The position numbers and the translations under genes are program-made. From the NCBI RefSeq assembly GCF_003459505.1, contig NZ_QRWD01000001.1, forward strand, positions 200,746 to 264,745: 64,000 nucleotides of DNA. The letters are read 5' to 3'. This DNA comes from Collinsella sp. AF20-14LB. Its GTDB lineage: Bacteria; Actinomycetota; Coriobacteriia; Coriobacteriales; Coriobacteriaceae. Within the stretch, counting starts at the first letter, position 1; each line of letters begins with the position of its first letter. The notes under the pieces are model-generated. The model saw nothing but the letters and a program-made list of their open reading frames with translations. It had not been told where the DNA came from and did not search any database. Positions 36,376 to 45,910 of this stretch are shown one piece after another.

Positions 36376-36416
36376 CGTACGGTGCCCGCATGCTATGCAT
36401 TGGCTGGCACCGTACG
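36376..36416. terminator. Hairpin between tig and clpP
   Basis: CGTACGGTGCC (36376-36386) and GGCACCGTACG (36406-36416), perfect, loop 19; TTTATCT follows on the minus strand. Partial terminator or processing site within the tig-clpP-clpX transcript. Confidence 0.55.
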
Positions 36417-36492
36417 AAGCAACCGGATAACCGGTGTATAACTTTACCCCATCACAGGCGCACGCATGCGCTCGCGGGCAAGGTGGCGAGAA

Positions 36493-37791
36493 TTACTCGG
36501 CGTCCTTGGCGGTCTCGTCGACCTCGGTCACCTTGGCGTTCTCGACCAGGTGGTCGACGGCCTTGGAGCGACGGATGGACTCACGGACGGCAGGCATGCG
36601 ACCATCGGCGATGAACTCGGCCTTGGAAGCCTCGACGTCCTTGACGCCGGCCTTCTCGAACTCGGCGTTGATGTCGTCCTCGGTGACCTCAATCTTGAGC
36701 TCACGGGCGAGGGCGTCGAGCGCCAGGGACTCACGGGCAACGTCGTTGGCCTGCTTGTGCAGGTCGCCGATGAACTGCTCCATGGTCAGGCCGGAAGCGG
36801 GCAGCCAGGTGTCCAGCGTCATGCCGCGGGCAGCGAGGTTGGACAGGAAGTTCTGGCCAAGCTCCTCAAAGACGGACTGCTCGTAGTCGGCATCCATCTC
36901 GTCGAGCTGCAGGCGCTCGGCGAGAGCGGAGACGCAACGGTTCTCCTTCTCGGCCGGGAGGCGGGAAGCCTTGTCCTGCTCGATCTCGATCTTGATGGCG
37001 TCGCGCATAGCGTCGATGCTGTCGAAGCCAAAGTCGGACTTGACGAGCTCGTCGGTGAGCTCGGGGGTGTTGCGGACCTTGATGCCCTTGACGGTGACCT
37101 CGACGGTGTGGGTCTCGGCCTCCTCGCCCTCCTCGGCCTCGTCGGTCCAGGTGACGGACTTGACGTCGTCAACGTTGGCGCCGATCAGAGCCTCGTTGAA
37201 CTCGGCGGGGTTGCTGTCGCTACCGGCGATGAGCATACGGCCCTCGGCGGCGAAGTTATCGGCGTTCTCGACGGCCTTGAGGTCGACGGTGACGTAGTCC
37301 TCGGCCTCGACGGCGCGACCCTCGACGCCCTCGAAGGTGGCACGGTAGTTGAGAAGCATCTCGACCTGGTTGTTGATCTCGGACTCGGTGACCTCCGCGG
37401 GAGGCATCTCGATCTCGACGGCGTCGAAGGAGGAGAGCTCGGCGGCGGGACGCAGAGAGAACTCGACGGTGTAGGTGTAGTCCTCGTGATCCTTGGCGAG
37501 GTCGAGCTCCTTGTAGTCACCGTTCTTGGTGGGGACGATGTCCAGCTCGTTGAGGACGGCGGGCTCGTTGGCGGCGATCAGGTCGTTGGTGGCCTGAGCG
37601 AGGGTAGCCTCGGCGCCAAGAGCGGAGTCGATGACCGGACGGGGAGCCTTGCCGGCACGGAAGCCCGGGAAGCGGTACTTCTTGGCGGTGTCCTTGTAGG
37701 CCTTCTTGATCGCGGCGTCGACGTCGGCGGCCGGGATGGTGACCGTAGCGGTGAGCTTGGCGTCCTTGACGTCAGAAGCGGTGATGTTCAA
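36493..37791 (-). CDS. tig: Trigger factor, ribosome-associated peptidyl-prolyl isomerase
   Basis: 432 residues. The ribosome-binding N-terminal domain has FPGFRAGKAPRPVID (signature GFRxGKxP); the FKBP-type domain is ~145-240, with a long acidic insert; the helical chaperone C-terminal domain is ~250-430. The start is TTG at 37789-37791, six bases after a perfect AGGAGG; the in-frame GTG at 37794 is only three bases away and the ATG at 37806 overlaps that site. The first cytoplasmic chaperone for nascent chains, placed upstream of clpPX. Confidence 0.94.
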   Translation of the reverse strand: MNITASDVKDAKLTATVTIPAADVDAAIKKAYKDTAKKYRFPGFRAGKAPRPVIDSALGAEATLAQATNDLIAANEPAVLNELDIVPTKNGDYKELDLAKDHEDYTYTVEFSLRPAAELSSFDAVEIEMPPAEVTESEINNQVEMLLNYRATFEGVEGRAVEAEDYVTVDLKAVENADNFAAEGRMLIAGSDSNPAEFNEALIGANVDDVKSVTWTDEAEEGEEAETHTVEVTVKGIKVRNTPELTDELVKSDFGFDSIDAMRDAIKIEIEQDKASRLPAEKENRCVSALAERLQLDEMDADYEQSVFEELGQNFLSNLAARGMTLDTWLPASGLTMEQFIGDLHKQANDVARESLALDALARELKIEVTEDDINAEFEKAGVKDVEASKAEFIADGRMPAVRESIRRSKAVDHLVENAKVTEVDETAKDAE

Positions 37792-37886
37792 CACGTTCCT
37801 CCTCATACTGCCCAGCTTATCTGAGGTGCTGGTACCTTTATGCAACAAAGAGTCGCGACGGCCGAAGCCGACGCAGATGCGTTGGT

Positions 37887-37966
37887 GCGGGCGAAAGGAC
37901 TCGAACCTTCACGGGAATCCCACCAGAACCTAAATCTGGCGCGTCTACCAATTCCGCCACGCCCGC
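37887..37966 (-). tRNA. tRNA-Leu (anticodon TAG)
   Basis: Acceptor GCGGGCG/CGCCCGC, D-arm with TTGGTAGACGC, anticodon loop TTTAGGT, class II variable arm (GTGGGATTCCCGT) and T-loop GGTTCGAGTCC. CCA is not encoded. Confidence 0.93.
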
Positions 37967-38056
37967 ATGAGCGCACAGATTAGGAATGATAGCAGATACG
38001 AGCGGCAAGCGCACGCACACCTTTTACAGGCTCACGACCTCACCACGAGTGCAAAA

Positions 38057-38082
38057 GGCGGGGCGAGTTGTCCCGTCCCGCC
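38057..38082 (-). terminator. Terminator of the molybdenum hydroxylase operon
   Basis: Minus strand GGCGGG...CCCGCC hairpin followed by TTTTGC, 25 bases after the stop. Confidence 0.65.
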
Positions 38083-38106
38083 AACTACGACTTGTTCGCT
38101 GACCCG

Positions 38107-40938
38107 CTACTCCCCCAGCAGAGCCTTCTCGGGCGTGATCGGCAGCGAGCGAACCTGGTTGCCGGTGGCGTGTGCCACGGCCGAGGCAACGGCGGCGAGC
38201 GGCGTGTTGATGACGACCTCGCCGATCGACTTGGCGCCAAACGGGCCCGTCGGCTCGTAGCTCGGCTCAAAGGCCACGCGAATGCTGCCGATATCCAAGC
38301 GCGTGGGCAGCTTGTAGCTCATAAAGTTGCCGGTGCGCAGGCGGCCGCGGTCGTCGTGCTCGACAATCTCGTAGAGCGCGTGGCCGATGCCCTGGGCAAT
38401 GCCGCCCTCGGCCTGGACGCGCGCGAGCGCCTCATTGATCACGGTGCCGCAGTCGACGGCCGCCGCATAGTCCACCACAGTCACCTTGCCGGTGGCCTTG
38501 TCGACCTCGACCTCGGCAATGCCGGCCATAAACGGCGGAGGCGAAACGGGCAGGCAGGCAGAGGCATGCGAGGTCAGCGCGTCGCCTCCCGCGATGTTCT
38601 TGACGCACAGGTTGGCAAAGTCACGCAGCGTGAGGTAGCGGTTCTGCTCGCGCGCGGCACGCTCGTCGGACAGGCGCACGTACTGGCCATCAAAGACCAC
38701 GTCGGCGGCGTCCACGTCCCACATCTGGGCGGCCTTAGCGCAGATCTTCTCGCGCAGCTCGGTCGCGGCGTTCTTGGCTGCCAGGCCCGTCACGTACGTA
38801 CCCGAGCTCGCGTACGAGCCGGCATCGAACGGCGACACGTCGGTGTCCACGCCGCGCACCACAATGAGCGAGCTCTCCACGCCCAGCTCCTCGGCGGCAA
38901 TCTGCGCCAGGATCGTGTCGACGCCCATGCCGTTATCGGTGGCGCCGGTGCCGATGGAAATGAAGCCGTCCTCTTCCAGGCGCATGTCGATGCCGGCGAT
39001 ATCCACGTTGGAAATGCCCGAGCCCTGCATGGTGAGCGCACAGCCCAGAGCACGCACGCGGTCGCCCAGGTCGACGGCCAGCGGCTTGTCGCGCCAACCG
39101 ATCATGTCCATCGCGCGCAGCAGGCAGCGGTCGAGTGCGCAGGCGTTGAGCTTTTCGTTGTAGTACTGCGTCATGATCTCGCCCTCGCGCACGATGTTCT
39201 TAAGGCGCAGGTCGGCGGGGTCCATGTGCAGCATGTCAGCGAGCTCGTTGACGGCACTCTCCACGGCAAACTGGCCCTGGGTGGCACCGTAGCCGCGATA
39301 CGCGCCGCCGCGGTTGGTATTGGTGTAGACAGCGTCCCAGCTAAAGCGGCTCGCCTTCACGTGGTTGTAGATGGGCAGGCTTTTGTGGCCCGAAAGGCCG
39401 ATCGTCGTGGTGGCGTGCTCGCCATAGGCGCCGGCGTTGGACAGCGTGTGCAGGTCGATGGCCGTGATGGTGCCGTCGTTCATGGCGCCCAGCTTAACGG
39501 TCATCTGCATCTGGTGGCGCGAGTTGCCCGCAGTGATGGTCTCCTCACGGGTGTAGCAGCAGTAGCTCGGACGGCCGGTCTGCTGCGTCACAAACGCAAC
39601 GAAGATCTCGCAGCAGCCCGTCTGCTTGGAGCCAAAGCCACCGCCGATGCGCGGCTTAATGACCTGCACCTGCGACTGCGGAATGTCGAGCGACTGCGCG
39701 ACCATGCGGCGCACGTGGAAGGGCACCTGCGTCGAGGTGGTCACGGAGATGCGCCCAAACGCGTCGGTCGTCGCGAAGGCGCGGAAGGTCTCCATGGGCG
39801 CGGTCTGCGTGGCCTGGCTGGTGTAGGTGCGCTCAAAGACGATGTCGCTCTGGGCGAAGGCCTCGTCCAGGTCGCCAAAATCGCTGGTACCGCTGCACAC
39901 CAGGTTGCGCGGGACATCGCCGCCCTGCGGGAACATAAAGGTCACGTCGCCCTCGGGGTGGACCACGATATCGTTATCGAGTGCCTGGGTAAAGTCGAGC
40001 AGGGGCTCGAGCACCTCATAGTCGACCTTGATGAGCTTGAGCGCCTTGTCGGCAGCCTCCTCGGTCTCGGCAGCGACGATCGCCACCTCCTCGTTTTGGT
40101 AGCGCACAAGGTTCTCGAGAATCAAACGGTCGTAGGGACTCGGCTGCGGATAGCTCTGACCGGCGATAGTAAAGCGGCGCTTGGGCACGTCCTCGTAAGT
40201 GTAGACGCCCACGACGCCGGGCACCTTCAGGGCGCGCGACGTATCGATGGAGCGGATCTTGGCGCGGGCATAGGGGCTGCGCTTGAGTTTGACGATCAGG
40301 GCCCCGGCGGGCACCATATCGCCCGTGTAGACGGGACGGCCCTCGAGCAGCGCCTTCGAGTCCTTCTTGGGCTGCTTATGGGTGATCTGCTTGTACGAGA
40401 CACCGTCGCAGCTGGTGTCGTTGACCGGCAGTTCGGGCATCTCAAAGCCCACCTGCACGCCGGACTCGTTGAGGAAGCGGACAATGGCGCGCAGCTGGCT
40501 CTCGTAGCCGCTGCAACGGCAGAGGTTGCCGGCGAGCTGGCGCGACAGCTCCTCGCGCGTGGCGACGAGGCTCGGGTCCTCCTTGGCGGCGCGGGCAAGC
40601 GCCAGCACGTTCATGATAAGGCCGGGGGCGCAAAAACCGCACTGCTCGGCGCCTTCGGCAGCCATCGCGCGGGCAAGCGCCTCGGACTCGGCCTTGAGAC
40701 CCTCGAGCGTGGTGATGGTGTGGCCCTCAACGCGGGCGGCGGGAACCGAGCAGCTCAGCACCGGGTCGCCGTCGAGCCACACCGTGCACAGGCCGCAGTT
40801 GGTGGTCTCGCAGGCGCAGCGCACCGACGCACAGCCCTGCTCGCGCAGCAGCGCAAAGAGCATAGTGTCGGGGGCAATCTGAACCTTGACCTTACGGCCG
40901 TTGAGCGTAAAGGAAAGATCGATGAGTTTGGTAGCCAT
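38107..40938 (-). CDS. Molybdenum hydroxylase, fused [2Fe-2S] and molybdopterin subunits (xanthine dehydrogenase-like)
   Basis: 943 residues. Residues 1-~160 are the small iron-sulphur subunit with both clusters: CASVRCACETTNCGLC...C (plant-type) and QCGFCAPG...NLCRCSGY. Residues ~185-940 are the molybdopterin part with GGGFGSKQTGC and the C-terminal GAKSIGEVV holding the likely catalytic Glu. It hydroxylates purines or other N-heterocycles. Such fused proteins are common in the selenium-dependent hydroxylases of gut anaerobes. ATG overlaps the stop of the FAD subunit by one base. Whether it uses the labile selenium cofactor cannot be read from sequence, but a selenocysteine cassette and a TIGR01977-type desulphurase are in the window. 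Confidence 0.9.
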   Translation of the reverse strand: MATKLIDLSFTLNGRKVKVQIAPDTMLFALLREQGCASVRCACETTNCGLCTVWLDGDPVLSCSVPAARVEGHTITTLEGLKAESEALARAMAAEGAEQCGFCAPGLIMNVLALARAAKEDPSLVATREELSRQLAGNLCRCSGYESQLRAIVRFLNESGVQVGFEMPELPVNDTSCDGVSYKQITHKQPKKDSKALLEGRPVYTGDMVPAGALIVKLKRSPYARAKIRSIDTSRALKVPGVVGVYTYEDVPKRRFTIAGQSYPQPSPYDRLILENLVRYQNEEVAIVAAETEEAADKALKLIKVDYEVLEPLLDFTQALDNDIVVHPEGDVTFMFPQGGDVPRNLVCSGTSDFGDLDEAFAQSDIVFERTYTSQATQTAPMETFRAFATTDAFGRISVTTSTQVPFHVRRMVAQSLDIPQSQVQVIKPRIGGGFGSKQTGCCEIFVAFVTQQTGRPSYCCYTREETITAGNSRHQMQMTVKLGAMNDGTITAIDLHTLSNAGAYGEHATTTIGLSGHKSLPIYNHVKASRFSWDAVYTNTNRGGAYRGYGATQGQFAVESAVNELADMLHMDPADLRLKNIVREGEIMTQYYNEKLNACALDRCLLRAMDMIGWRDKPLAVDLGDRVRALGCALTMQGSGISNVDIAGIDMRLEEDGFISIGTGATDNGMGVDTILAQIAAEELGVESSLIVVRGVDTDVSPFDAGSYASSGTYVTGLAAKNAATELREKICAKAAQMWDVDAADVVFDGQYVRLSDERAAREQNRYLTLRDFANLCVKNIAGGDALTSHASACLPVSPPPFMAGIAEVEVDKATGKVTVVDYAAAVDCGTVINEALARVQAEGGIAQGIGHALYEIVEHDDRGRLRTGNFMSYKLPTRLDIGSIRVAFEPSYEPTGPFGAKSIGEVVINTPLAAVASAVAHATGNQVRSLPITPEKALLGE

Positions 40939-41852
40939 TAGCGCACCTCGCTAGAATCGACGCCGGGCACGCGGCGGCAGGAATACTCGTCCGTGGCAAA
41001 CTTAGGAATCTGCACGGTCTCGAGCTCGCGGGCAAGCGCGGCAGAAAGCTCGATGCCGGCGGCACGACGCACGGCCTGGACGGCGAGCGGTGCCGAGATG
41101 CGACGGCGGTACTCGACCGAGCCCCACAGGTTGGTTCCGTAGCTCAGGGCACGCACGGATGCAGCAAGGGCGCGAAGCTCGTCCTCGGAAGGATGCTCGT
41201 TCACCAGGCCGCACGCCTCGCCCTGCAGCAGAGTCGCGCGCAGCGGGCGGGCGCCCACGGTGACGTGCCAGGTGCTGTCCCACCAGGCGGCGGTGACGTT
41301 CAGCGAGGGGAAGTCGGTCGCGGCCTTGCGCACGGCCTCGTAGCTCGCGCGGTAATCATGCTTGACGACCACGACGTGCTCGATCACGTCGCGCACATAG
41401 CCCATATCCACGAACTCCGCGAGCGGCACGCGACCGGCGCCCGTCAGCTCAACATAGGAATCGAGCGCGAGAAAGGCGGAGAGAACGTCCGAGAAGCCAA
41501 AGCGGCCGTAGATGCTGCCGCCCACCGTGGCGGTGTTGCGCAGCTGCACGCCCACGATGTCGTGGACGGCGAACTCAAAGACATTATTGACAAGCGCGTT
41601 GAGCCCGGCATGACGCTCGAGCTGGCGCAGGGTGCACATGGCACCGATGCGAAACTCGGTCTCGGTCTCCTCGATATGATCGAGTCCGCAGGCCGAAAGG
41701 TCAATCGCCGTCGCCACACGACGCGAACCCAGGCGCATCCAGATGCCGCCGCCCACAATCTTGTTGTTGCGGTTCTTCTGCAAGAGCTCATAGGCTTCGG
41801 CCGCGTTTCCAACACGGACGTAGGTACCGAACTTGAGCACGTTCTCCCCCAT
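40938..41852 (-). CDS. Molybdenum hydroxylase FAD-binding subunit (XdhB/CoxM-like)
   Basis: 304 residues. FAD-binding fold of the CO-dehydrogenase/xanthine dehydrogenase medium subunit: KIVGGGIWMRLGSR near the N-terminus, the glycine-rich LRNTATVGGSIYGRFGFSD (~107-125), and a C-terminal domain from ~180. Passes electrons from the Mo and Fe-S centres to NAD or another acceptor. First gene of a two-gene operon (TAATG overlap). The start is uncertain: ATG 41852 has a poor ribosome-binding site, and GTG 41840 after GGGGGAG is an alternative. Confidence 0.9.
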   Translation of the reverse strand: MGENVLKFGTYVRVGNAAEAYELLQKNRNNKIVGGGIWMRLGSRRVATAIDLSACGLDHIEETETEFRIGAMCTLRQLERHAGLNALVNNVFEFAVHDIVGVQLRNTATVGGSIYGRFGFSDVLSAFLALDSYVELTGAGRVPLAEFVDMGYVRDVIEHVVVVKHDYRASYEAVRKAATDFPSLNVTAAWWDSTWHVTVGARPLRATLLQGEACGLVNEHPSEDELRALAASVRALSYGTNLWGSVEYRRRISAPLAVQAVRRAAGIELSAALARELETVQIPKFATDEYSCRRVPGVDSSEVR

Positions 41853-41947
41853 CTCTTCACTTGTCCAGTACCTTTAAGTGTACCAAACGAGGGGGCACAG
41901 CTCGTGTCGGGACAAAATGAACCGTTTTCCTCCGTCGCATGCGGATC

Positions 41948-41983
41948 AAAAAAAGGCTCCCAGCCAAGATGACTGGGAGCCTT
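41948..41983 (-). terminator. gdhA terminator
   Basis: AAGGCTCCCAG/CTGGGAGCCTT, 11 perfect pairs, then TTTTT on the minus strand. Confidence 0.92.
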
Positions 41984-42008
41984 CTGCGATGCTATGTCGA
42001 GCGACAAT

Positions 42009-43364
42009 TTAGCAGACGCCCTGGGCGAGCATGGCGTCTGCGACCTTCAGGAAGCCGGCGATGTTGGCGCCCATGACGAAGTTGCCCTCCTCGCCGTACT
42101 CCTTGGCGGTGTCGTCCACGTTGTGGAACATGCCGCGCATGAGCTGCTCGAGCTTGCCGTCGACCTCCTCGAAGGTCCAGGACAGGTGCTCGGCGTTCTG
42201 GCTCATCTCCAGGCCGGACACGAGCACGCCACCGGCGTTGGCAGCCTTGCCGGGCATAAAGGCGACGCCGTTCTCCTGGAAGTAGGTCGTGGCCTCGATG
42301 GTCGTGGGCATGTTCGCGCCCTCGCCGACCACCTTGCAGCCGTTGGCGACGAGCGCCTGGGCGTCCTCGAGCAGCAGCGTGTTCTCGCGAGCGCAGGGCA
42401 GCGCGATGTCGCAGGGAAGCTGCCACACGCCACGGCCGTCGCCCTCGTGCCACGTGGCATTGGGCTTCTCGTCGACGTACATAGCGAGCGTGACGCCCTT
42501 GTCGTGGCCAGAGCGCTTCTTGTTATAGACATGCTCGAGCACGGTGTAGTCGATGCCGTCGGGGTCCTCGACCCAGCCGTGGGTGTCGGAGCAGGCCAGC
42601 ACCTTGCCGCCGAGCTGGGCGACCTTCTGGACCGCGTAGATGGCGACGTTACCGGAGCCGTGAACGACGACGTTCTTGCCCTCGAAGGACTCGCCGCGGC
42701 TCTTGAGGTACTCGTCCACAAAGTAGACCAGACCGTAGCCGGTGGCCTCGGTACGGGCGAGCGAGCCGCCAAAGGAGAGGCCCTTGCCGGTAAGGACGCC
42801 GGTCCACTCGTTGGTCAGGCGCTTGTACTGACCGAACATGTAGGCAACCTCGCGGCCGCCAACGCCCAGGTCGCCGGCGGGAACGTCGGTATTGGGGCCA
42901 ATATGGCGATAGAGCTCGGTCATGAAGGACTGGCAGAAGTGCATGATCTCGTTGTTGGACTTGCCCTTGGGGTCAAAGTCGGAGCCGCCCTTGCCGCCGC
43001 CCATGGGAAGGGTGGTCAGGCTGTTCTTGAGGATCTGCTCCAAGCCCAGGAACTTGAGCATACCCAGGGTGACCGTCGGGTTAAAGCGCAGACCGCCCTT
43101 GTAGGGTCCAATGGCAGAGTTGAACTCGACACGATAGCCGCGGTTGACCTGGACCTTGCCCTGGTCATCGACCCAGGGGACACGGAACATAACGATGCGC
43201 TCGGGCTCGACGAGGCGCTCAAGCAGGGCGGCCTCCTCGTACTCGGGATGGGCGTCGAGCGCCGGCTGGATGGTGCCGAGGATCTCGGTCGCGGCCTGGA
43301 TGAACTCAGGCTGCTCGGGATAGCGGGCCTTGAGCTCGTCGAGAACTTTCTGCGTGTAGCTCAT
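42009..43364 (-). CDS. gdhA: NADP-specific glutamate dehydrogenase
   Basis: 451 residues of the hexameric family I. Substrate motifs GPYKGGLRFNP, LPMGGGKGGSDFDPKGKS (catalytic Lys in PMGGGKGG) and TDVPAGDLGVGGREV; NADP site VVVHGSGNVAIYAV. Makes glutamate from 2-oxoglutarate and ammonia. Standalone gene with its own strong terminator. The protein ends in Cys. Confidence 0.95.
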   Translation of the reverse strand: MSYTQKVLDELKARYPEQPEFIQAATEILGTIQPALDAHPEYEEAALLERLVEPERIVMFRVPWVDDQGKVQVNRGYRVEFNSAIGPYKGGLRFNPTVTLGMLKFLGLEQILKNSLTTLPMGGGKGGSDFDPKGKSNNEIMHFCQSFMTELYRHIGPNTDVPAGDLGVGGREVAYMFGQYKRLTNEWTGVLTGKGLSFGGSLARTEATGYGLVYFVDEYLKSRGESFEGKNVVVHGSGNVAIYAVQKVAQLGGKVLACSDTHGWVEDPDGIDYTVLEHVYNKKRSGHDKGVTLAMYVDEKPNATWHEGDGRGVWQLPCDIALPCARENTLLLEDAQALVANGCKVVGEGANMPTTIEATTYFQENGVAFMPGKAANAGGVLVSGLEMSQNAEHLSWTFEEVDGKLEQLMRGMFHNVDDTAKEYGEEGNFVMGANIAGFLKVADAMLAQGVC

Positions 43365-43579
43365 GCTTCCTCCAATGATAGGAAACGAAAAGTGTCGGTC
43401 GCGGCACCCTGTGCGCCGCGAACTTTATCGTGTATGGATAATATCGCACTGTTGCGGGAAAGTTTCGCATAAGCAGACGAGCAGATGTTTCGTTTTGATT
43501 ACGATGCAGGTAGAGGCGTTTTTGAGTGCCTGACGTGCAAAACCCGTGTTTCAAACCTGTTTCGTCCACGTGGTCCATA

Positions 43580-43612
43580 CCACCACAAAGAGGACGGGCA
43601 CCTTTGTGGCGG
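43580..43612. other. Hairpin downstream of tRNA-Sec
   Basis: CCACAAAG (43583-43590) with CTTTGTGG (43602-43609), extended by ACC/GGT on either side; about 11 pairs, no T-run. Confidence 0.5.
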
Positions 43613-43626
43613 TTGGCAGGATGCGT

Positions 43627-43723
43627 TGGCGGGAACGTATGTGAATCGAACACATCCAAGACGTTTTGCACGCCTCACAACGGTTTTGAGGACCGCGGGG
43701 CCCACCGGAGCCCATCCGTTCCC
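43627..43723 (-). tRNA. selC: tRNA-Sec (anticodon TCA)
   Basis: 97 nt including an encoded CCA. Acceptor GGGAACG/CGTTCCC, 6-bp D-stem (GGGCTC/GGGCCC), anticodon stem GCGGT/ACCGT with loop CCTCAAA, a long variable arm (AGGCGT/ACGTCT) and T-arm ATGTG-TTCGATT-CACAT. Position 33 is C where U is usual. Lies upstream of selA-selB in the genome map but on the same strand downstream of them, with a MITE-like element between. Confidence 0.92.
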
Positions 43724-43750
43724 AAACGTGGCGGTATTTTACCAAACGCG

Positions 43751-43927
43751 CAGTGTCGCGCCACGAAAACGGCCCATCTACTACGTTTAACCAGCAAGGG
43801 TTAACCATACCCACTTTTTCGTAACATCGGCAAGTCGTCTACCTGCGGTTTTACTTTTACAATTTTTGGTATGGTCGAGGGTAGTCACTTAAACGTAGTA
43901 GATAGGCAGGTTTTGTGGCGGACAGTG
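43751..43927. mobile_element. MITE-like element, copy B (177 bp)
   Basis: Terminal inverted repeats 43751-43790 and 43889-43927 (about 33 of 39 positions match), with inward ends CTACGTTTAA/TTAAACGTAG identical to copy A at 29606. The interior shares CTACCTGCGGTTTTA and TGGTCGAGGG with copy A. It lies between the ends of selB and tRNA-Sec. Confidence 0.75.
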
Positions 43928-43939
43928 ATACGACAACCC

Positions 43940-45910
43940 CTAACGAAGCGATCTGAGGCCGCCGGCCTCCTTGTCGAGCGTCGTAAAACGCACCGCATCC
44001 AGATGCTCCAAGATGCTGATGGCTCGTTTGCGCGACACGCCTAGGGCCTCGCGCAGCACACTCGTCGTGGCAACGCCGCCAGCAGCCTCGATAGCCGCGG
44101 CGACGACCTCACGTGCATGGGCCTCGGCGGCGGCAGACAAGGCAACGTCGCGTTCGATCTTAACGATCGCGCGGTTGAGCGAAAGCCCGCGCAGGGCACG
44201 CGTCATGGTGTCGCGATCGAGCTGCAGACGCTCACCCACCTCGGGCAGCGTCGCCGCACCGAGACCCGCCTCGTCGAGGGCGGCCACGATGCGCTGGCTC
44301 GCCTCGCGCACCACACGTATCGCCGCAGCGGCAGAGTGCGGGTCGAACACCTCGGCACCGTCGACGGTGCACACGCCGCGCGCACAGCCCTCGAGAACGA
44401 GCGCGGACGCGACGTCTTCGCCCGCTGTCGGCCAGGCGGCATGCGCGACCTCGCCCGGCGTGAAACCCGTCTGCTTGGGCGCGGCCCCGTGCATGGCGGC
44501 CAGCGTGACGGAGAGCGTGGCGAGGGCGGCATCGAGCACAGCGGGGGCGGCATAGAGCTCCTCGGTCGAGCGCTCGGCACGAAGCGCCACGGCGTGACCC
44601 GAGGAAACCGCCCCGTGCAGGAGCGCAGCCGCCTCGGCACCCGAAAGATCGAGAGCACGGGCTGCGGCCGCGGCAGGCACGGGCAGGCGCTGCAGCCCCA
44701 ACCATGCGGCAACGGCGGCGGCGCGGTCGTCGGCATCCAGGGCCCCGAGCAGCGCACACTCGCCCGCGGAGAGGACGCGCGAGCGGCGACACCGCGAAAG
44801 AAGAACACGACCGCCGCCGATAAGCACCACCGGCGAGAACGCGAGCACAATGAGGCCGTCGCCCGATCGCACGGGAAGGCGCTCCTCCAGACGGACCTGC
44901 ACGATGCGGGTCTCGCCAACCTCAATGGGTCCCTCACCCTCCATGAGCATGATACGGCCAAGGACCTCCGCCGTACCCGCCATCACATGAACGCGCGTAC
45001 CGGACCCGAAGGGCGCGGGCTTGGTGCCCTCGCGCCCCAGATACGTGAAGCGGGCGATGAGCCTGAGCGTCGAGCCCTCAGCACCAGACCCGCAGAGGAC
45101 CTCGCCACGCGGAAGGTCGCCCGCACCGTCGCCCACGATGTTGAGCGCCGCGCGCTGTCCGGGCAACGCCCGAGGAGTATCACCATGCACCTGAATCGCG
45201 CGCACGCGGCAGCGCACGCCCGCGGGACATGAGACGAGCTCGTCGCCCACCGCTACGGGGGCATCGTGAAGCGTGCCCGTGACGACCGTCCCGGATCCCT
45301 TGATGGTGAAGCAGCGGTCGATGGGCAGGCGCGGGGCCAGACCGGGGCGCACCGGGCGGGATGCGGCATCGGCCAGGAAAGAGTCGATGGCGGCATCGAG
45401 GGCAAGGCGAACGTCCTCGATGCCCACGCCCGTGCGCGAGGAAACAGGCACCACGGGCGCATCGGCAAAGACGGTATCGCTGAGGAAGTCCATCACGTCG
45501 AGCTCGGCGAGCTCCGCCGTCTCGTCATCGGCCAGATCGCGCATCGTGAGCGCCACCACGAGGTGTCTCACGCCCAACAGCTCCAGCACGTGAACGTGCT
45601 CGCGGGTCTGCGGCATCACGCTCTCAACGGCAGAAACAACCAGCAACGCAACGTCCACGCCGGTGGCGCCCTGCACCATGGCGCGCAAATAGTGCGCATG
45701 CCCGGGCACGTCAACCAAGCCGACAAGCTTGCCGCTGGGAAGCTCGAGCTCGCCAAAGCCGAGCTCAGTGGTCATGCCTCGGCGCCGTTCGACCTCCAGA
45801 CGGTCGGGATTTTTGCCGGTCAGCGCCTCGATAAGGGCCGACTTTCCGTGGTCGACGTGTCCTGCTGTTCCAACGACAACGGGACACTCGACAAGCTCAA
45901 GCGCGGTCAT
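43940..45910 (-). CDS. selB: Selenocysteine-specific elongation factor SelB
   Basis: 656 residues from ATG 45908-45910, which overlaps the selA stop (TGATG). G-domain motifs: GTAGHVDHGKSAL (~14-26), DVPGH (~75) and, where NKxD/TKxD is usual, LTMRDL. Domains II-III reach ~370, then winged-helix repeats to the end (DRDTMTRALRGLSL; ALGVSRKRAISILEHL). Brings Sec-tRNA to UGA codons marked by a SECIS element. The genome must hold at least one selenoprotein; I found none in the window. Confidence 0.93.
   Translation of the reverse strand: MTALELVECPVVVGTAGHVDHGKSALIEALTGKNPDRLEVERRRGMTTELGFGELELPSGKLVGLVDVPGHAHYLRAMVQGATGVDVALLVVSAVESVMPQTREHVHVLELLGVRHLVVALTMRDLADDETAELAELDVMDFLSDTVFADAPVVPVSSRTGVGIEDVRLALDAAIDSFLADAASRPVRPGLAPRLPIDRCFTIKGSGTVVTGTLHDAPVAVGDELVSCPAGVRCRVRAIQVHGDTPRALPGQRAALNIVGDGAGDLPRGEVLCGSGAEGSTLRLIARFTYLGREGTKPAPFGSGTRVHVMAGTAEVLGRIMLMEGEGPIEVGETRIVQVRLEERLPVRSGDGLIVLAFSPVVLIGGGRVLLSRCRRSRVLSAGECALLGALDADDRAAAVAAWLGLQRLPVPAAAAARALDLSGAEAAALLHGAVSSGHAVALRAERSTEELYAAPAVLDAALATLSVTLAAMHGAAPKQTGFTPGEVAHAAWPTAGEDVASALVLEGCARGVCTVDGAEVFDPHSAAAAIRVVREASQRIVAALDEAGLGAATLPEVGERLQLDRDTMTRALRGLSLNRAIVKIERDVALSAAAEAHAREVVAAAIEAAGGVATTSVLREALGVSRKRAISILEHLDAVRFTTLDKEAGGLRSLR

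Noticed and set aside
38068..40941. 957-codon open frame on + opposite the molybdenum hydroxylase
   Set aside because: Shadow of the real gene; no recognisable domain.
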